NCBI RefSeq assembly: GCF_019396345.1
Contig: NZ_JAHKRM010000004.1
Span: 456,832 to 520,831 of the forward strand
DNA: 64,000 bases
Reading direction: 5' to 3'
Source: Nonomuraea guangzhouensis
Lineage (GTDB): Bacteria; Actinomycetota; Actinomycetes; Streptosporangiales; Streptosporangiaceae
The stretch's first letter is position 1, and each line of letters opens with the position of its first letter. The notes beneath the pieces were generated by a model. That model did not search any database and was not told the origin of the DNA. It saw nothing but the letters and a program-made list of their open reading frames with translations. The position numbers and the translations under genes were made by a program. Shown piece by piece: positions 27,958 through 39,147 of this stretch.

Positions 27958-28820
27958 TCCCGCCCCACATCCCGGTGGCTGACCTGTACTTCCATGCCGC
28001 GGTCACGCAGGCGGCCGGCGACCTGCTCGGCCATGGCCACGCTGCGGTGCTTGCCGCCCGTGCAGCCCACCGCCAGCGTCGCGTAGCTCTTGCCCTCGCG
28101 CGCGTATCCGGCGGCGATCACCTGCAGAACCTCCTCGTACGCGTCGAGGAACTCCTTCGCGCCGGGCTGGCCCAGCACATAGTCGCGCACCGGCGCGTCC
28201 AGCCCGTTCATCGGCCGCAGGTCCGGCACCCAGTGCGGATTGGGCAGGAACCGGCAGTCGACCACGAGGTCGGCGTCGACCGGCAGCCCGTACTTGAAGC
28301 CGAACGAGACCACGTTGAGCCGCAGCCCCGGCCGGTCCTCACCGCCGAAGAAGTTGACGATCTTGCTGCGCAGCTCGTGCACGTTGAGCGAGGAGGTGTC
28401 GATCACCAGGTCGGCGTTGGCCCGCACCTCGCGCAGGATGCCCCGCTCACGGGCGATGCCGTCGACCAGGCGGCCCTCGCCCTGGAGCGGGTGCGGTCTG
28501 CGGACGTTCTCGAACCTGCGCACCAGCCCCTCGTCGCTGGCTTCCAGGAACACCACGCGCACGCGTACGCCCCGGCCTTCGAGCTCTTCGATGGCGGCGT
28601 TGAGGTCGGTGGTGAAGGCCAGGCTGCGCACGTCGACGACGGCGGCCACCTTGTCGGCGGCCAGCTTGACCTTGCCCGCCTCCTCCGCCATGGCGAACAG
28701 CAGACCCGGCGGCAGGTTGTCGATGACGAACCAGCCCAGATCTTCCAACGCCTTGGCCGCGGTGCTGCGCCCCGCCCCTGACATGCCGGTGACGATGACG
28801 AACGCCGGCTCGGTGTTCAT
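27954..28820 (-). CDS. rapZ: RNase adapter / nucleotide-binding protein RapZ
   Basis: A 288-residue P-loop protein. Walker A is VTGMSGAGRST (about 10-20), with FVIDNLPPGLL after it. The C-terminal domain contains SFGFKYGLPVDADLVVDCRFLPNPHW and GCTGGKHRSVAM, typical of RapZ/YvcJ. In E. coli RapZ guides RNase E to GlmZ; its role in actinomycetes is not settled. It lies between uvrC (22 bp upstream) and yvcK (4-bp overlap). Confidence 0.95.
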   Translation of the reverse strand: MNTEPAFVIVTGMSGAGRSTAAKALEDLGWFVIDNLPPGLLFAMAEEAGKVKLAADKVAAVVDVRSLAFTTDLNAAIEELEGRGVRVRVVFLEASDEGLVRRFENVRRPHPLQGEGRLVDGIARERGILREVRANADLVIDTSSLNVHELRSKIVNFFGGEDRPGLRLNVVSFGFKYGLPVDADLVVDCRFLPNPHWVPDLRPMNGLDAPVRDYVLGQPGAKEFLDAYEEVLQVIAAGYAREGKSYATLAVGCTGGKHRSVAMAEQVAGRLRDRGMEVQVSHRDVGRE

Positions 28821-28842
28821 TGCCTCACTCCGTTCGGCGGGC

Positions 28843-30777
28843 TCACTGTCCCTCCCCCTTCAGCGTCGACGCGATCACCTCGGCGATGGCCGGACCGATG
28901 CCGGGGACCTGGCAGATCTCGGCGGCAGTGGCCTCGCGCAGCTTCTTCACGGAGCCGAAGTGTTTGAGAAGCGCCTGCCTGCGCGCCGGCCCCAAGCCGG
29001 GCACGGTGTCCAGCGCGCTCTCCTTCACGGTCTTGGACCTCTTAGCACGATGGTAGGTGATGGCGAACCGGTGTGCTTCGTCCCGCACGCGTTGCAGCAG
29101 GTAGAGACCCTCACTTGAGCGTGGCATGATCACCGGCTGATCGTCGCCGGGCAGCCACACCTCTTCGAGCCGTTTGGCCAGACCGCACACGGCGACGTCG
29201 TCGATGCCGAGCTCGTCGAGCGCCCGCTGGGCGGCGGCCGCCTGGGGGCCCGCGCCGTCGACCACGACCAGATTGGGCGGGTAGGCGAACTTGCGCGGCT
29301 TTCCGGTCTCCGGATCGATGGGCCCGTTGGGTCCCTCGGGGTCGTCGTCGGCCGCCAGCTCGCCGGTGGCCGAGCGCTCCTCCAGATAGCGCCGGAACCG
29401 CCGCTGGATGACCTCGTAGATGGAGGCGACGTCGCCTTCCTTGGTCCGGACGGCGAACCGGCGGTATTCGCTCTTGCGCGGCAGGCCGTCCTCGAACACC
29501 ACCATCGACGCCACGACGTTCTCGCCCTGCAGGTGGGAGACGTCGTAGCACTCGACGCGCAGCGGCACCTGGTCGAGGTCGAGCGCGTCGGCGATCTCCT
29601 GCAGCGCCTTGCTGCGGGTGGTCAGGTCGCCGGCCCGGCGGATCTTGTGCTGGGCGAGCGACTCCTTCGCGTTGCGCTCGACGGTCTCCATCAGCGACTT
29701 CTTGTCGCCGCGCTGCGGCACCCGGACCTCGACCCGGGCGCGGCGCTGCTCCGACAGCAGCTCGGTGAGCGCCTCGGCGTCAGGCGGCAGCACGGGCACG
29801 AGGACCTCGCGGGGCATCGACTCGGCGCCCGCGTCGCCGTACATCTGCAGCAGGAACTGCTCGACCAGCTCGCCGGGCGAGGCCTCCTCGACCTTGTCGA
29901 CCACCCAGCCGCGCTGGCCGCGGATGCGCCCGCCACGCACGTAGAAGACCTGGACGGCGGCTTCGAGCGGGTCTTCGGCCAGCGCGATCACATCCGCGTC
30001 GGTGCCCTCGCCGAGGACGACGGCCTGCTTCTCCAGAGCGCGCTGCAGGGCCTGGATGTCGTCGCGGAGCCTGGCGGCCCGCTCGTATTCCTGCTCCGCG
30101 GCGGCCTCGCGCATGTCGCGCTCCAGCCGCTTGATGAAGCGGCCGGTGTTGCCCGCCATGAAGTCGCAGAAGTCTTCGGCCAGGTCGCGGTGCTCCTCCG
30201 GCGTGACCCGGCCGACGCACGGCGCCGAGCACTTGTCGATGTAGCCGAGCAGGCACGGCCTGCCGATCTGCCCGGCCCGCTTGAACACGCCCGCGCTGCA
30301 CGTGCGGACGGGGAAGACGCGCAGCAGCAGGTCGACGGTCTCGCGGATGGCCCAGGCGTGCGAGTAGGGGCCGAAGTAGCGGGTGCCCTTGCGCTTGGCG
30401 CCCCGCATCACCTGCACGCGCGGGAAGTCCTCGGCCATGGTGACGGCGAGGTAGGGGTAGGACTTGTCGTCGCGGTATTTGACGTTGAAGCGCGGGTCGA
30501 ACTCCTTGATCCAGGAGTATTCGAGCTGCAGCGCCTCGACCTCGGTGCCGACCACCGTCCAGTCGACGTCGGCGGCGGTGGTGAGCATCGACTGCGTGCG
30601 CGGGTGCAGCGCGGAGAAGTCGGCGAAGTAGGAGTTGAGCCGCTGCCGCAGGCTCTTGGCCTTGCCGACGTAGATCACTCGGCCATGCGTGTCCCTGAAC
30701 CGGTAGACCCCCGGAGAGTCGGGAATGGAGCCCGACCGGGGCCGGAAGCTCAGGGGGCTGCGCGTTGATCTCGCCAC
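28843..30777 (-). CDS. uvrC: Excinuclease ABC subunit C
   Basis: UvrC makes the dual incisions in nucleotide excision repair. This 644-residue protein has the N-terminal GIY-YIG nuclease ([10 protein letters not shown]...[18 protein letters not shown]), Cys-containing loop [17 protein letters not shown], a UVR motif region, the C-terminal RNase H-like nuclease ([26 protein letters not shown]) and a terminal (HhH)2 domain ([20 protein letters not shown]). I use the GTG at 30777; TTG at 30783 would add two residues. No clear Shine-Dalgarno is seen for either. It heads uvrC-rapZ-yvcK-whiA. Confidence 0.96.
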   Translation of the reverse strand: MARSTRSPLSFRPRSGSIPDSPGVYRFRDTHGRVIYVGKAKSLRQRLNSYFADFSALHPRTQSMLTTAADVDWTVVGTEVEALQLEYSWIKEFDPRFNVKYRDDKSYPYLAVTMAEDFPRVQVMRGAKRKGTRYFGPYSHAWAIRETVDLLLRVFPVRTCSAGVFKRAGQIGRPCLLGYIDKCSAPCVGRVTPEEHRDLAEDFCDFMAGNTGRFIKRLERDMREAAAEQEYERAARLRDDIQALQRALEKQAVVLGEGTDADVIALAEDPLEAAVQVFYVRGGRIRGQRGWVVDKVEEASPGELVEQFLLQMYGDAGAESMPREVLVPVLPPDAEALTELLSEQRRARVEVRVPQRGDKKSLMETVERNAKESLAQHKIRRAGDLTTRSKALQEIADALDLDQVPLRVECYDVSHLQGENVVASMVVFEDGLPRKSEYRRFAVRTKEGDVASIYEVIQRRFRRYLEERSATGELAADDDPEGPNGPIDPETGKPRKFAYPPNLVVVDGAGPQAAAAQRALDELGIDDVAVCGLAKRLEEVWLPGDDQPVIMPRSSEGLYLLQRVRDEAHRFAITYHRAKRSKTVKESALDTVPGLGPARRQALLKHFGSVKKLREATAAEICQVPGIGPAIAEVIASTLKGEGQ

Positions 30778-30810
30778 GTTCAAAGACTAACGGGCCGCAC
30801 CGACAAGGCA

Positions 30811-30843
30811 GCCCGCCGTACCAGTCATCCTGGTACGGCGGGC
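30811..30843 (-). terminator. Terminator hairpin after Rieske genes
   Basis: A perfect 14-bp stem (arms 30811-30824 GCCCGCCGTACCAG and 30830-30843) with a 5-nt loop lies 6 bp after the stop of the first Rieske gene and before uvrC. It should end transcription of the Rieske cluster and insulate uvrC. Confidence 0.8.
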
Positions 30844-30849
30844 GTGCGC

Positions 30850-31290
30850 CTAGGCGAGCGTGATCTGATCTCCGTCCACCTTGATCTGCTGCTCCGGAAG
30901 CGGCTTCTTGGCCGGTCCGGCGGTGACGGAGCCATCCTCGATCTTGAACTTGCTGCCATGGCACGGGCAGTCGATCGTGCCGTTCGCGACGCTGGCCACC
31001 GAACACCCCTGGTGGGTGCAGATCGCGCTGAACGCCTTGAACTCGCCCGACTTGGGCTGCACTACCACCACCTTCTGCTCCTTGAAGACCGTCCCCCCAC
31101 CGACGGGGATCTCGGAGGTCTTCGCCAGCGCGCCACCCGCGGCAGCCGGAGCGCTGGACTCCGTCGTGGCCGCCGAGGCCTGCGTGCCGGACGTGGCGTC
31201 ATTACTACCGCACGCGGTCAGCGCCAGTGCCAGGCCACCCACACCCACACCGGCGATCACCGCCCTGCGACTCTGAAGGTCTTCTCCCAT
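30850..31290 (-). CDS. Rieske [2Fe-2S] lipoprotein 1
   Basis: This 146-residue protein has a twin-Arg-containing signal (QSRRAVIAGVG), hydrophobic core and lipobox LTAC with Cys27, so it should be a membrane-anchored lipoprotein on the cell surface. After a Ser/Thr/Ala-rich linker it has a Rieske fold with CTHQGC (Cys91, His93, Cys96) and CPCHGS (Cys108, Cys110, His111), the cluster ligands and disulfide pair. It has no further domain, so it is a small electron carrier with unknown partner. The ATG at 31290 is preferred because it places the twin Arg near residue 8. It is last of three paralogs. Confidence 0.9.
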   Translation of the reverse strand: MGEDLQSRRAVIAGVGVGGLALALTACGSNDATSGTQASAATTESSAPAAAGGALAKTSEIPVGGGTVFKEQKVVVVQPKSGEFKAFSAICTHQGCSVASVANGTIDCPCHGSKFKIEDGSVTAGPAKKPLPEQQIKVDGDQITLA

Positions 31291-31335
31291 GTCGCCCACC
31301 CAACCGCACACAGGTGAGAAATTCATGAGGACTCG

Positions 31336-31791
31336 CTACGCGAGCGTGATCTTGCCGTCGCTCACCTTGATCTTCTTCTCCGCCAGCGGCTCGGAAGCCG
31401 GCCCACCTGCGACAGAACCATCCGAGATCTTGAACTTGCTCCCGTGGCACGGGCAATTGATGGTGCCGTCGGCCACCTCGTCGACCGTGCACCCCTGATG
31501 GGTGCAGACCGCCGTGAACGCCTTGAACTCACCCTCCGTCGGCTGGGTGACCACGATCTTCTGGCTCTCGAAGACCTTCCCGCCCCCGCTGGGGATGTCG
31601 CCGGTGTCGGCGAGCGCCTTGGCGCCGGTTGACTTCTTCTTCTTCGGAGCCTCGGACGACGGTTCGTCGGCCGGGGGTGCCTCACTCGCCTGAGTCGTGG
31701 GCGAGCCGTAGCTCGCGCAAGCGGTCATCACCACTGCGAGCCCGGCGCCTCCGGCTCCAAGCACCACCGCCCGGCGCGTCGTTTCGGTCAT
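31336..31791 (-). CDS. Rieske [2Fe-2S] lipoprotein 2
   Basis: A 151-residue paralog of its neighbours. The signal has TTRRAVVLGAG and lipobox MTAC (Cys25). The linker is longer and carries a PADEPSSEAPKKKK stretch. Rieske ligands are Cys96/His98 in CTHQGC and Cys113/His116 in CPCHGS. A GGAGG about 7 nt before the ATG supports this start. It is 45 bp upstream of Rieske gene 1. Confidence 0.9.
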   Translation of the reverse strand: MTETTRRAVVLGAGGAGLAVVMTACASYGSPTTQASEAPPADEPSSEAPKKKKSTGAKALADTGDIPSGGGKVFESQKIVVTQPTEGEFKAFTAVCTHQGCTVDEVADGTINCPCHGSKFKISDGSVAGGPASEPLAEKKIKVSDGKITLA

Positions 31792-31895
31792 CGTGCGTCC
31801 TCCCAGGTCTAGTTCTCTCTTTAGGTACGGCCAGCGCCCTCGCGCCGGTTCAGCGTGCCGTACGCCAATCCCGGAAACCACGCAGAATTACCTGT

Positions 31896-32324
31896 TCAAA
31901 CCACCACGACGCCGTCACCCTCGACTTTGACCCGATAGACCACCAGCGGCGCGGTCGCGGGCCCCTGCAGCGCCTTGCCGCTGTCGGCAGCGAACTCGCT
32001 GCCGTGGCACCCGCACGTCATGACGTTCTTCTCGGGCGCGCTAACGACACACCCCTTGTGCGTGCAGACCGCGCTGAACGCCTTGAAGACGCCCTTCGCC
32101 GGCTGGGTGACCACGATCTTGTACTCCTGCACGACGATGCCACCGCCCACGGGCACGTCCGCGACCTTGGCGAGCACCTTCCCCTTGATCCCGGCCACCG
32201 GCTCCGCCTTGGCACCGCTGCCGCAGCCCGCGACCGCGAGCCCGCACGCCGCCAATCCGGCCGCTCCCAGCGCCTCGCGACGCCCGATTTCAGGCATGGC
32301 GCTGCCCAGCTCCGTCATCCCCAT
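31896..32324 (-). CDS. Rieske [2Fe-2S] lipoprotein 3
   Basis: This 142-residue protein is the most divergent of the trio. It has a signal with GRREALGAAGL, lipobox VAGC (Cys34), almost no linker, and Rieske ligands Cys87/His89 in CTHKGC and Cys104/His107 in CGCHGS; the usual Pro between the second-motif cysteines is Gly. This may change the redox potential. The ATG at 32324 has AAGGG about 8 nt upstream. It is first in the Rieske set, 104 bp before gene 2. Confidence 0.88.
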   Translation of the reverse strand: MGMTELGSAMPEIGRREALGAAGLAACGLAVAGCGSGAKAEPVAGIKGKVLAKVADVPVGGGIVVQEYKIVVTQPAKGVFKAFSAVCTHKGCVVSAPEKNVMTCGCHGSEFAADSGKALQGPATAPLVVYRVKVEGDGVVVV

Positions 32325-32784
32325 GGTGCCGACCCTTCCCCGTGGCCACTGACCCCCTGCAGGCCAGGCCGCTGTCGTCGGGTCAACTTTATTGCCGACC
32401 CCCCTCGGTCCCCCGCCCGGGTCAGGCCCACGGACCGAGCGGCCACCCACTCCAGCGGGCCTCGGCCGGGCCACCCGGGGACCCGGGATCGTCCCGCAGC
32501 GCCGAACGGCCGCCTGCCCCGAACACCCGAACGGCCGCCTCCCGCGCCAGGGACCGTTCGTTCAGCGGCTGACCGCACCACCAGATGTCTCCGCCGGGAC
32601 CCGCACAACCGATGCGGCCCGCACGGCCGCCCGCCTCAACACCACAGCCATCACCAGGCAGCACCCGACCCCGCCCCTGGACACGGTCAGGTCCGAGGAG
32701 CGGGGTCACATGGCGTGCGAACCCCGAGGCCCGGAAGGTGCGTAGTTCTGTGCAGTGGACCCCCGCCGCACAGAACCCCACCCC
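32325..32784. other. Intergenic region between Rieske 3 and uvrA
   Basis: This 460-bp stretch is very Pro/Ala/Arg-codon-like in all frames, with no start-Shine-Dalgarno combination or recognisable protein. It must contain the promoter for the Rieske genes near its left end and the uvrA terminator at its right end. I see nothing else in it. Confidence 0.5.
32745..32776 (-). terminator. Terminator hairpin after uvrA
   Basis: Arms GTTCTGTGC (32745-32753) and GCACAGAAC (32768-32776) form a perfect 9-bp stem with a 14-nt loop, 9 bp after the uvrA stop codon. Confidence 0.6.
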
Positions 32785-35625
<2,841 letters not shown>

Positions 35626-35665
35626 GGCGATCCCGGATGTCGAAAGGCGGATAGGTCCACGGGGG

Positions 35666-35688
35666 ATGGTAGACGGGGGCTCCGACAA
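35666..35688 (-). promoter_or_regulatory. PafBC-type (RecA-NDp) DNA-damage promoter upstream of uvrA
   Basis: On the minus strand this reads TTGTCGGAG, a C-rich 6-nt spacer, then TCTACCAT. The mycobacterial LexA-independent damage promoter has the form TTGTCRGTG...TAG.AT, so the match is good in both halves and spacing. It is 41 bp before the uvrA GTG. Recognition by eye; no scoring was done. Confidence 0.55.
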
Positions 35689-35842
35689 TTTCGGCGGCCC
35701 GCAGTCCGAACCCCGAAAATCCGTCGCTACCAGGTTACGGCCTACTCCCACCCCTACAGGAGGCCTTTAGCTCGCAACCGCATGACCTGCGATTTTATGC
35801 CCAGGGACCTCCCCGCACCCACCAAATGATGAAATATCCGGC

Positions 35843-36610
35843 ATGACCGTTCTGCTGGCGCTCCAGGCCGAGCTGGCCGCGGCGACCGACCGTTTCCTGG
35901 CCACGGCAGGGTCCCTTACCGACGACGACCTCGCCGCGCCCTCGCTCCTTCCGGGCTGGTCCAGGGGTCACGTGCTCTCCCACATGGCGGGGAACGCCGG
36001 CAGCCACATCAACCTGCTGACCTGGGCCAGGACCGGCATCGAGACACCGCAGTACCCGACCCCCGAGGCCAGGACGGCGGGGATCGAGGCGGGCGCGGGC
36101 CGTACCGCCGCCGAGCACGTGGCCGAACTGGAGGCCGGCACCGCCCGGCTGGCCGCCGCGATCCGTGACCTGCCGGAGGCGGCGTGGCGCGCGACCGTCG
36201 CGGGCATGCGCCCGCCGCCGCACCCCGCCTGGTACATCCTCGTACGGCGGCTGCGCGAGGTCGAAGTGCACCACGTGGACCTCGGCGCGGGGTACGGCCC
36301 GGCGGACTGGCCGCGGACGTTCGTCCACCGCGAACTCCACGACAGCCTGCGGACCTGGCCGCACGCCCAGAGCACGGTCAGCGAGATCAGCGTGCGCGGC
36401 GGGCGGACGTGGCGCGGCCTGGGCTCCGGCCCCGCGGTCGAGGGCGGCGCGGCCGACGTCCTGGCATGGCTCATCGGGAGATCCGATGGTGAGGGCGTTA
36501 GGGTGGTGACAGTGGGGCGACCGTCCATGCCGGTTCCCTTGGCGCCGCCTTGGTTGACGATGCCCGCCCCCGCTGATCTGCCCGCGACGCCCCCGAAGGA
36601 CTATCCATGA
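35843..36610 (+). CDS. Maleylpyruvate isomerase family (MDMPI/DinB-like) protein
   Basis: A 255-residue protein. The N-terminal helical-bundle domain has the family motif LLPGWSRGHVLSHMAGNAGSH, where His residues would bind metal, and VEVHHVDLGAGY supplies another His pair. The C-terminal part (about 165-240) is the SCP-like MDMPI_C region. Members use mycothiol, the actinobacterial thiol, for isomerisation or transfer reactions; the substrate here is unknown. It overlaps the next MBL-fold gene by 4 bp (ATGA), so the two probably work together. Confidence 0.85.
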   Translation: MTVLLALQAELAAATDRFLATAGSLTDDDLAAPSLLPGWSRGHVLSHMAGNAGSHINLLTWARTGIETPQYPTPEARTAGIEAGAGRTAAEHVAELEAGTARLAAAIRDLPEAAWRATVAGMRPPPHPAWYILVRRLREVEVHHVDLGAGYGPADWPRTFVHRELHDSLRTWPHAQSTVSEISVRGGRTWRGLGSGPAVEGGAADVLAWLIGRSDGEGVRVVTVGRPSMPVPLAPPWLTMPAPADLPATPPKDYP

Positions 36611-37263
36611 CCTATACAGGTGACGTCCAGGTCGGCGGTCCCGCCGACGTACGCGAGCTCCCGAAGCTGTCGATCTGGAAGCTGGCAGTCGGGCCGTTCG
36701 ACAACAACGCCTACCTGCTGCGCTGCACCGAGACCGGCGACGGATTGCTGATCGACGCCGCGGCGGAGGCCGACCGGCTGCTCGCGCTCTTCTCCGACCA
36801 GCCGATCAGCGAGATCGTCACGACCCACCAGCACGGCGACCACTGGCAGGCGCTGGAGCAGGTGGTCAAGGTGACGGGCGCCCAGGTGATCGCGCATCCG
36901 CTCGACGCGCCCGCGCTGCCGGTCCCGGTGGACCGCACGGTCGAGCACGGTGACACGATCGCGGTCGGCGTGGTCGACCTCGAGGTGATCCACCTGCGCG
37001 GACACACGCCGGGCTCGATCGCCCTGCTGTACGAAGGCGGCAAGGGGGAGACACACCTGTTCACCGGCGACTCGCTCTTCCCCGGCGGGGTGGGCAACAC
37101 CCAGAAGGACCCGGAGCGCTTCGCCCAGCTCTACAACGACGTCGTCGAGCGGATCTTCAACCGGCTGCCCGACGACACGTGGGTCTACCCGGGCCACGGC
37201 AAGGACACCACGCTCGGCGCCGAGCGCCCGTCGCTCCAGGAATGGCAGGCCAGAGGCTGGTAA
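36607..37263 (+). CDS. MBL-fold metallo-hydrolase (glyoxalase II-like)
   Basis: A 218-residue binuclear-metal hydrolase. The signature is T-H-Q-H-G-D-H at residues 73-79, followed by LRGHTPGSIALL, FTGDSLFPGGVGN, and YPGHGKDT. This matches the hydroxyacylglutathione-hydrolase-like group. Coupling to the MDMPI-type gene suggests a mycothiol-thioester or related detoxification step, which is inference. The pair lies next to uvrA, as in Streptomyces. Confidence 0.9.
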   Translation: MTYTGDVQVGGPADVRELPKLSIWKLAVGPFDNNAYLLRCTETGDGLLIDAAAEADRLLALFSDQPISEIVTTHQHGDHWQALEQVVKVTGAQVIAHPLDAPALPVPVDRTVEHGDTIAVGVVDLEVIHLRGHTPGSIALLYEGGKGETHLFTGDSLFPGGVGNTQKDPERFAQLYNDVVERIFNRLPDDTWVYPGHGKDTTLGAERPSLQEWQARGW

Positions 37264-37283
37264 ACACCCTCGCGCGGCCCCGG

Positions 37284-37556
37284 TCAGCGGTTCGCCAGCA
37301 CCCTGGCGATCCGCTCGGCCGCCAGGGCGGGATCGTCGGCCAGGCCCACGATCTCGCCCCACGACCAGCGGTAGAACCATCCTTCCGGCAGTGGTACGCA
37401 GTCGACCGTCTCGGCGAGCATCGCGGTGTCAGGGTCGCTGACCCGCAGCGCGGGCGGATAGGCACGCAGCGTGGTGATCAGGCCGTGCAGCTCCAGCTCC
37501 CTGGCCAGCTTCGCGAGGAAGTACGTTCGCGTGTGCTCGCGCGGCGTGGCCGACAT
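37284..37556 (-). CDS. Small conserved actinobacterial protein
   Basis: This 90-residue protein has a helical N-terminus (YFLAKLARELELHGL) and a C-terminal GWFYRWSWGEIVGLADDPALAAERIARVL. It resembles small hypothetical proteins that are common in actinomycetes, often near HTH/DUF397 genes; I see no such partner here. The ATG at 37556 is chosen; longer frames run into pssA. Function unknown. Confidence 0.65.
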   Translation of the reverse strand: MSATPREHTRTYFLAKLARELELHGLITTLRAYPPALRVSDPDTAMLAETVDCVPLPEGWFYRWSWGEIVGLADDPALAAERIARVLANR

Positions 37557-37593
37557 GGCTCCATCACCATCCGATGACGGCGGACGTATCCGC

Positions 37594-38415
37594 TCAGCTG
37601 CCGATGCGCTCGGCTTCCCTGCGCTGCTCACGCTTGTAGAACAGCACCCGCAGGGGGATCGCCGCCACGAGCGCGATCTGCATGGTGGCGCCGATCTTGA
37701 TGGGCAGGTCGCCACCCTCGGGCCAGGCCACCCAGAAGGTCAGGAAGGCCACGTTGATCATGATCCACCCGAGCACCACCGCGGCGAGCTGCCCCTTGGG
37801 CTTGGGGTACTCGATCCGGCTCACCATCAGCCAGGCCACGCCCAGCACCGCGAGCAACGAGTAGGGGCTCGGCTGGAACAGCATCACGATCGAGATGACG
37901 GTCATGGCACCCATGGGAATGGGCAGGCCCATGAAGTCGCCGCTCTTGGTCTTGACGCAGGCGAACCGCGCCAGCCGTACGACACCGGCGACCAGCACCG
38001 CCGCGGCGGCGGCCACCACCGCGGCGAACGGCACCTTGTCCGTGAAACCACCCCAGATCACGACCATGAACGCGGGCGCGAACCCGAAGCTGATCACGTC
38101 GGCGAGGTTGTCGAGCTCGGCACCCATGGCGGAGGCGCGGAAGCGCCGCGCGACCAGGCCGTCGAACAGGTCGCACGTGGCGCCGATGAGCAGCAGCACC
38201 ACGGCGGTCGCGAAGTAGCTGGGCGCGGGTGTGAAGTCGCCGCCGGCCTTGAGCGACTGGATGGCCGATGAGGCCAGGACGCACACCGCGAGGAACCCGC
38301 AGATGGCGTTGCCCAGCGAGAGCGAGTCAGCCGCGGACAGGCGGAACGCCTTGCCGACGGGTCCTCGAGGTTCTTCGTCTTCCGCCTGCCAGCTGCCGGC
38401 ATCAGCCGCGGTCAA
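37594..38415 (-). CDS. pssA: CDP-diacylglycerol-serine O-phosphatidyltransferase
   Basis: A 273-residue membrane enzyme that makes phosphatidylserine from CDP-diacylglycerol and serine. The CDP-alcohol phosphatidyltransferase motif (D-G-x2-A-R-x8-G-x3-D-x3-D) is seen in CDLFDGLVARRFRASAMGAELDNLADVISFG. About seven hydrophobic segments follow. The first 25 residues are a soluble acidic leader. The start appears to be TTG, overlapping the end of psd by 14 bp; no better start is near. Together with psd it provides phosphatidylethanolamine. Confidence 0.92.
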   Translation of the reverse strand: MTAADAGSWQAEDEEPRGPVGKAFRLSAADSLSLGNAICGFLAVCVLASSAIQSLKAGGDFTPAPSYFATAVVLLLIGATCDLFDGLVARRFRASAMGAELDNLADVISFGFAPAFMVVIWGGFTDKVPFAAVVAAAAAVLVAGVVRLARFACVKTKSGDFMGLPIPMGAMTVISIVMLFQPSPYSLLAVLGVAWLMVSRIEYPKPKGQLAAVVLGWIMINVAFLTFWVAWPEGGDLPIKIGATMQIALVAAIPLRVLFYKREQRREAERIGS

Positions 38416-39043
38416 TTCTGGTCACCCCCGCAACCGTCTTCTCGCCCACGGAAACCGCCGGCGAGATCCCTTCGGGAAGGTAGATGTCGACCCGCGAACC
38501 GAACCTGATGAGCCCGATCCGCTCGGTCTGCGAGACCTTGGCCCCGGCGCTCAGGTACGGCACGATCCGGCGCGCCACCGCGCCCGCGATCTGCACCATC
38601 TCGACGTCGCCGAGCGCCGTCTCGAAATGCCACACCACGCGTTCGTTCTGGTCGCTGTCCTTGTTGAAAGCCGGCAGGAACCCACCCGCCACATGCTGCA
38701 CGGAGGTGACATTTCCCGCAAGGGGGGCTCTGTTGACATGGACGTTCAGCGGGCTCATGAAGATCGCGACGCGGGTGCGTCCGTCGGCCCACGGGTCGAT
38801 GCTCTGCACGACGCCGTCGGCCGGTGACAGGATCCGCCCGTCACCTGGCGTGCGGTCGGGGTCGCGGAAGAACCAGAGCATGGCACCGGTGAGGGCGCCC
38901 AGCGGCACGGCCGCCAGCGCCCATCGACGGTCCCGGCGCGTCAGCAGCGCGGAAGTGGCCGCGGCGGCCACCGTTGGGAAGAGCCACGGGGACACCCCGC
39001 GCGCGAGCCGCACGCGGCGCGTCTTGGCAGAATCGTCTGACAC
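38402..39043 (-). CDS. psd: Phosphatidylserine decarboxylase
   Basis: A 213-residue pro-enzyme of the short bacterial/archaeal type. Two N-terminal membrane helices precede WFFRDPDRTPG, LSPADGVVQ, FMSPLNVHVNRAP and the self-cleavage site in RFGSRVD, where the Ser becomes the pyruvoyl group. The GTG at 39043 fits the family start. The stop overlaps pssA, so the two are one unit for phosphatidylethanolamine synthesis. Confidence 0.93.
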   Translation of the reverse strand: MSDDSAKTRRVRLARGVSPWLFPTVAAAATSALLTRRDRRWALAAVPLGALTGAMLWFFRDPDRTPGDGRILSPADGVVQSIDPWADGRTRVAIFMSPLNVHVNRAPLAGNVTSVQHVAGGFLPAFNKDSDQNERVVWHFETALGDVEMVQIAGAVARRIVPYLSAGAKVSQTERIGLIRFGSRVDIYLPEGISPAVSVGEKTVAGVTRIDRG

Positions 39044-39070
39044 GTACAACCTTCGATGGTGACTGGACTG

Positions 39071-39136
39071 GGCGCTTTGCCGTGATGTTACAGAGTCAGC
39101 AACTATTACACGGCGCAACTTCTCAAGCAAAGCGCC
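39071..39136. repeat. Long-loop inverted repeat between terC and psd
   Basis: GGCGCTTTGC (39071-39080) and GCAAAGCGCC (39127-39136) are perfect 10-bp complements separated by 46 bp in the 104-bp gap between terC and psd on the minus strand. They may form the terC terminator or a leader structure for psd-pssA. Confidence 0.4.
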
Positions 39137-39147
39137 TCGAAAGCCAT

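Noticed and set aside
32422..32781. 119-residue minus-strand frame upstream of Rieske 3
   Set aside because: Low-complexity product, spans the uvrA terminator hairpin, no start signal.
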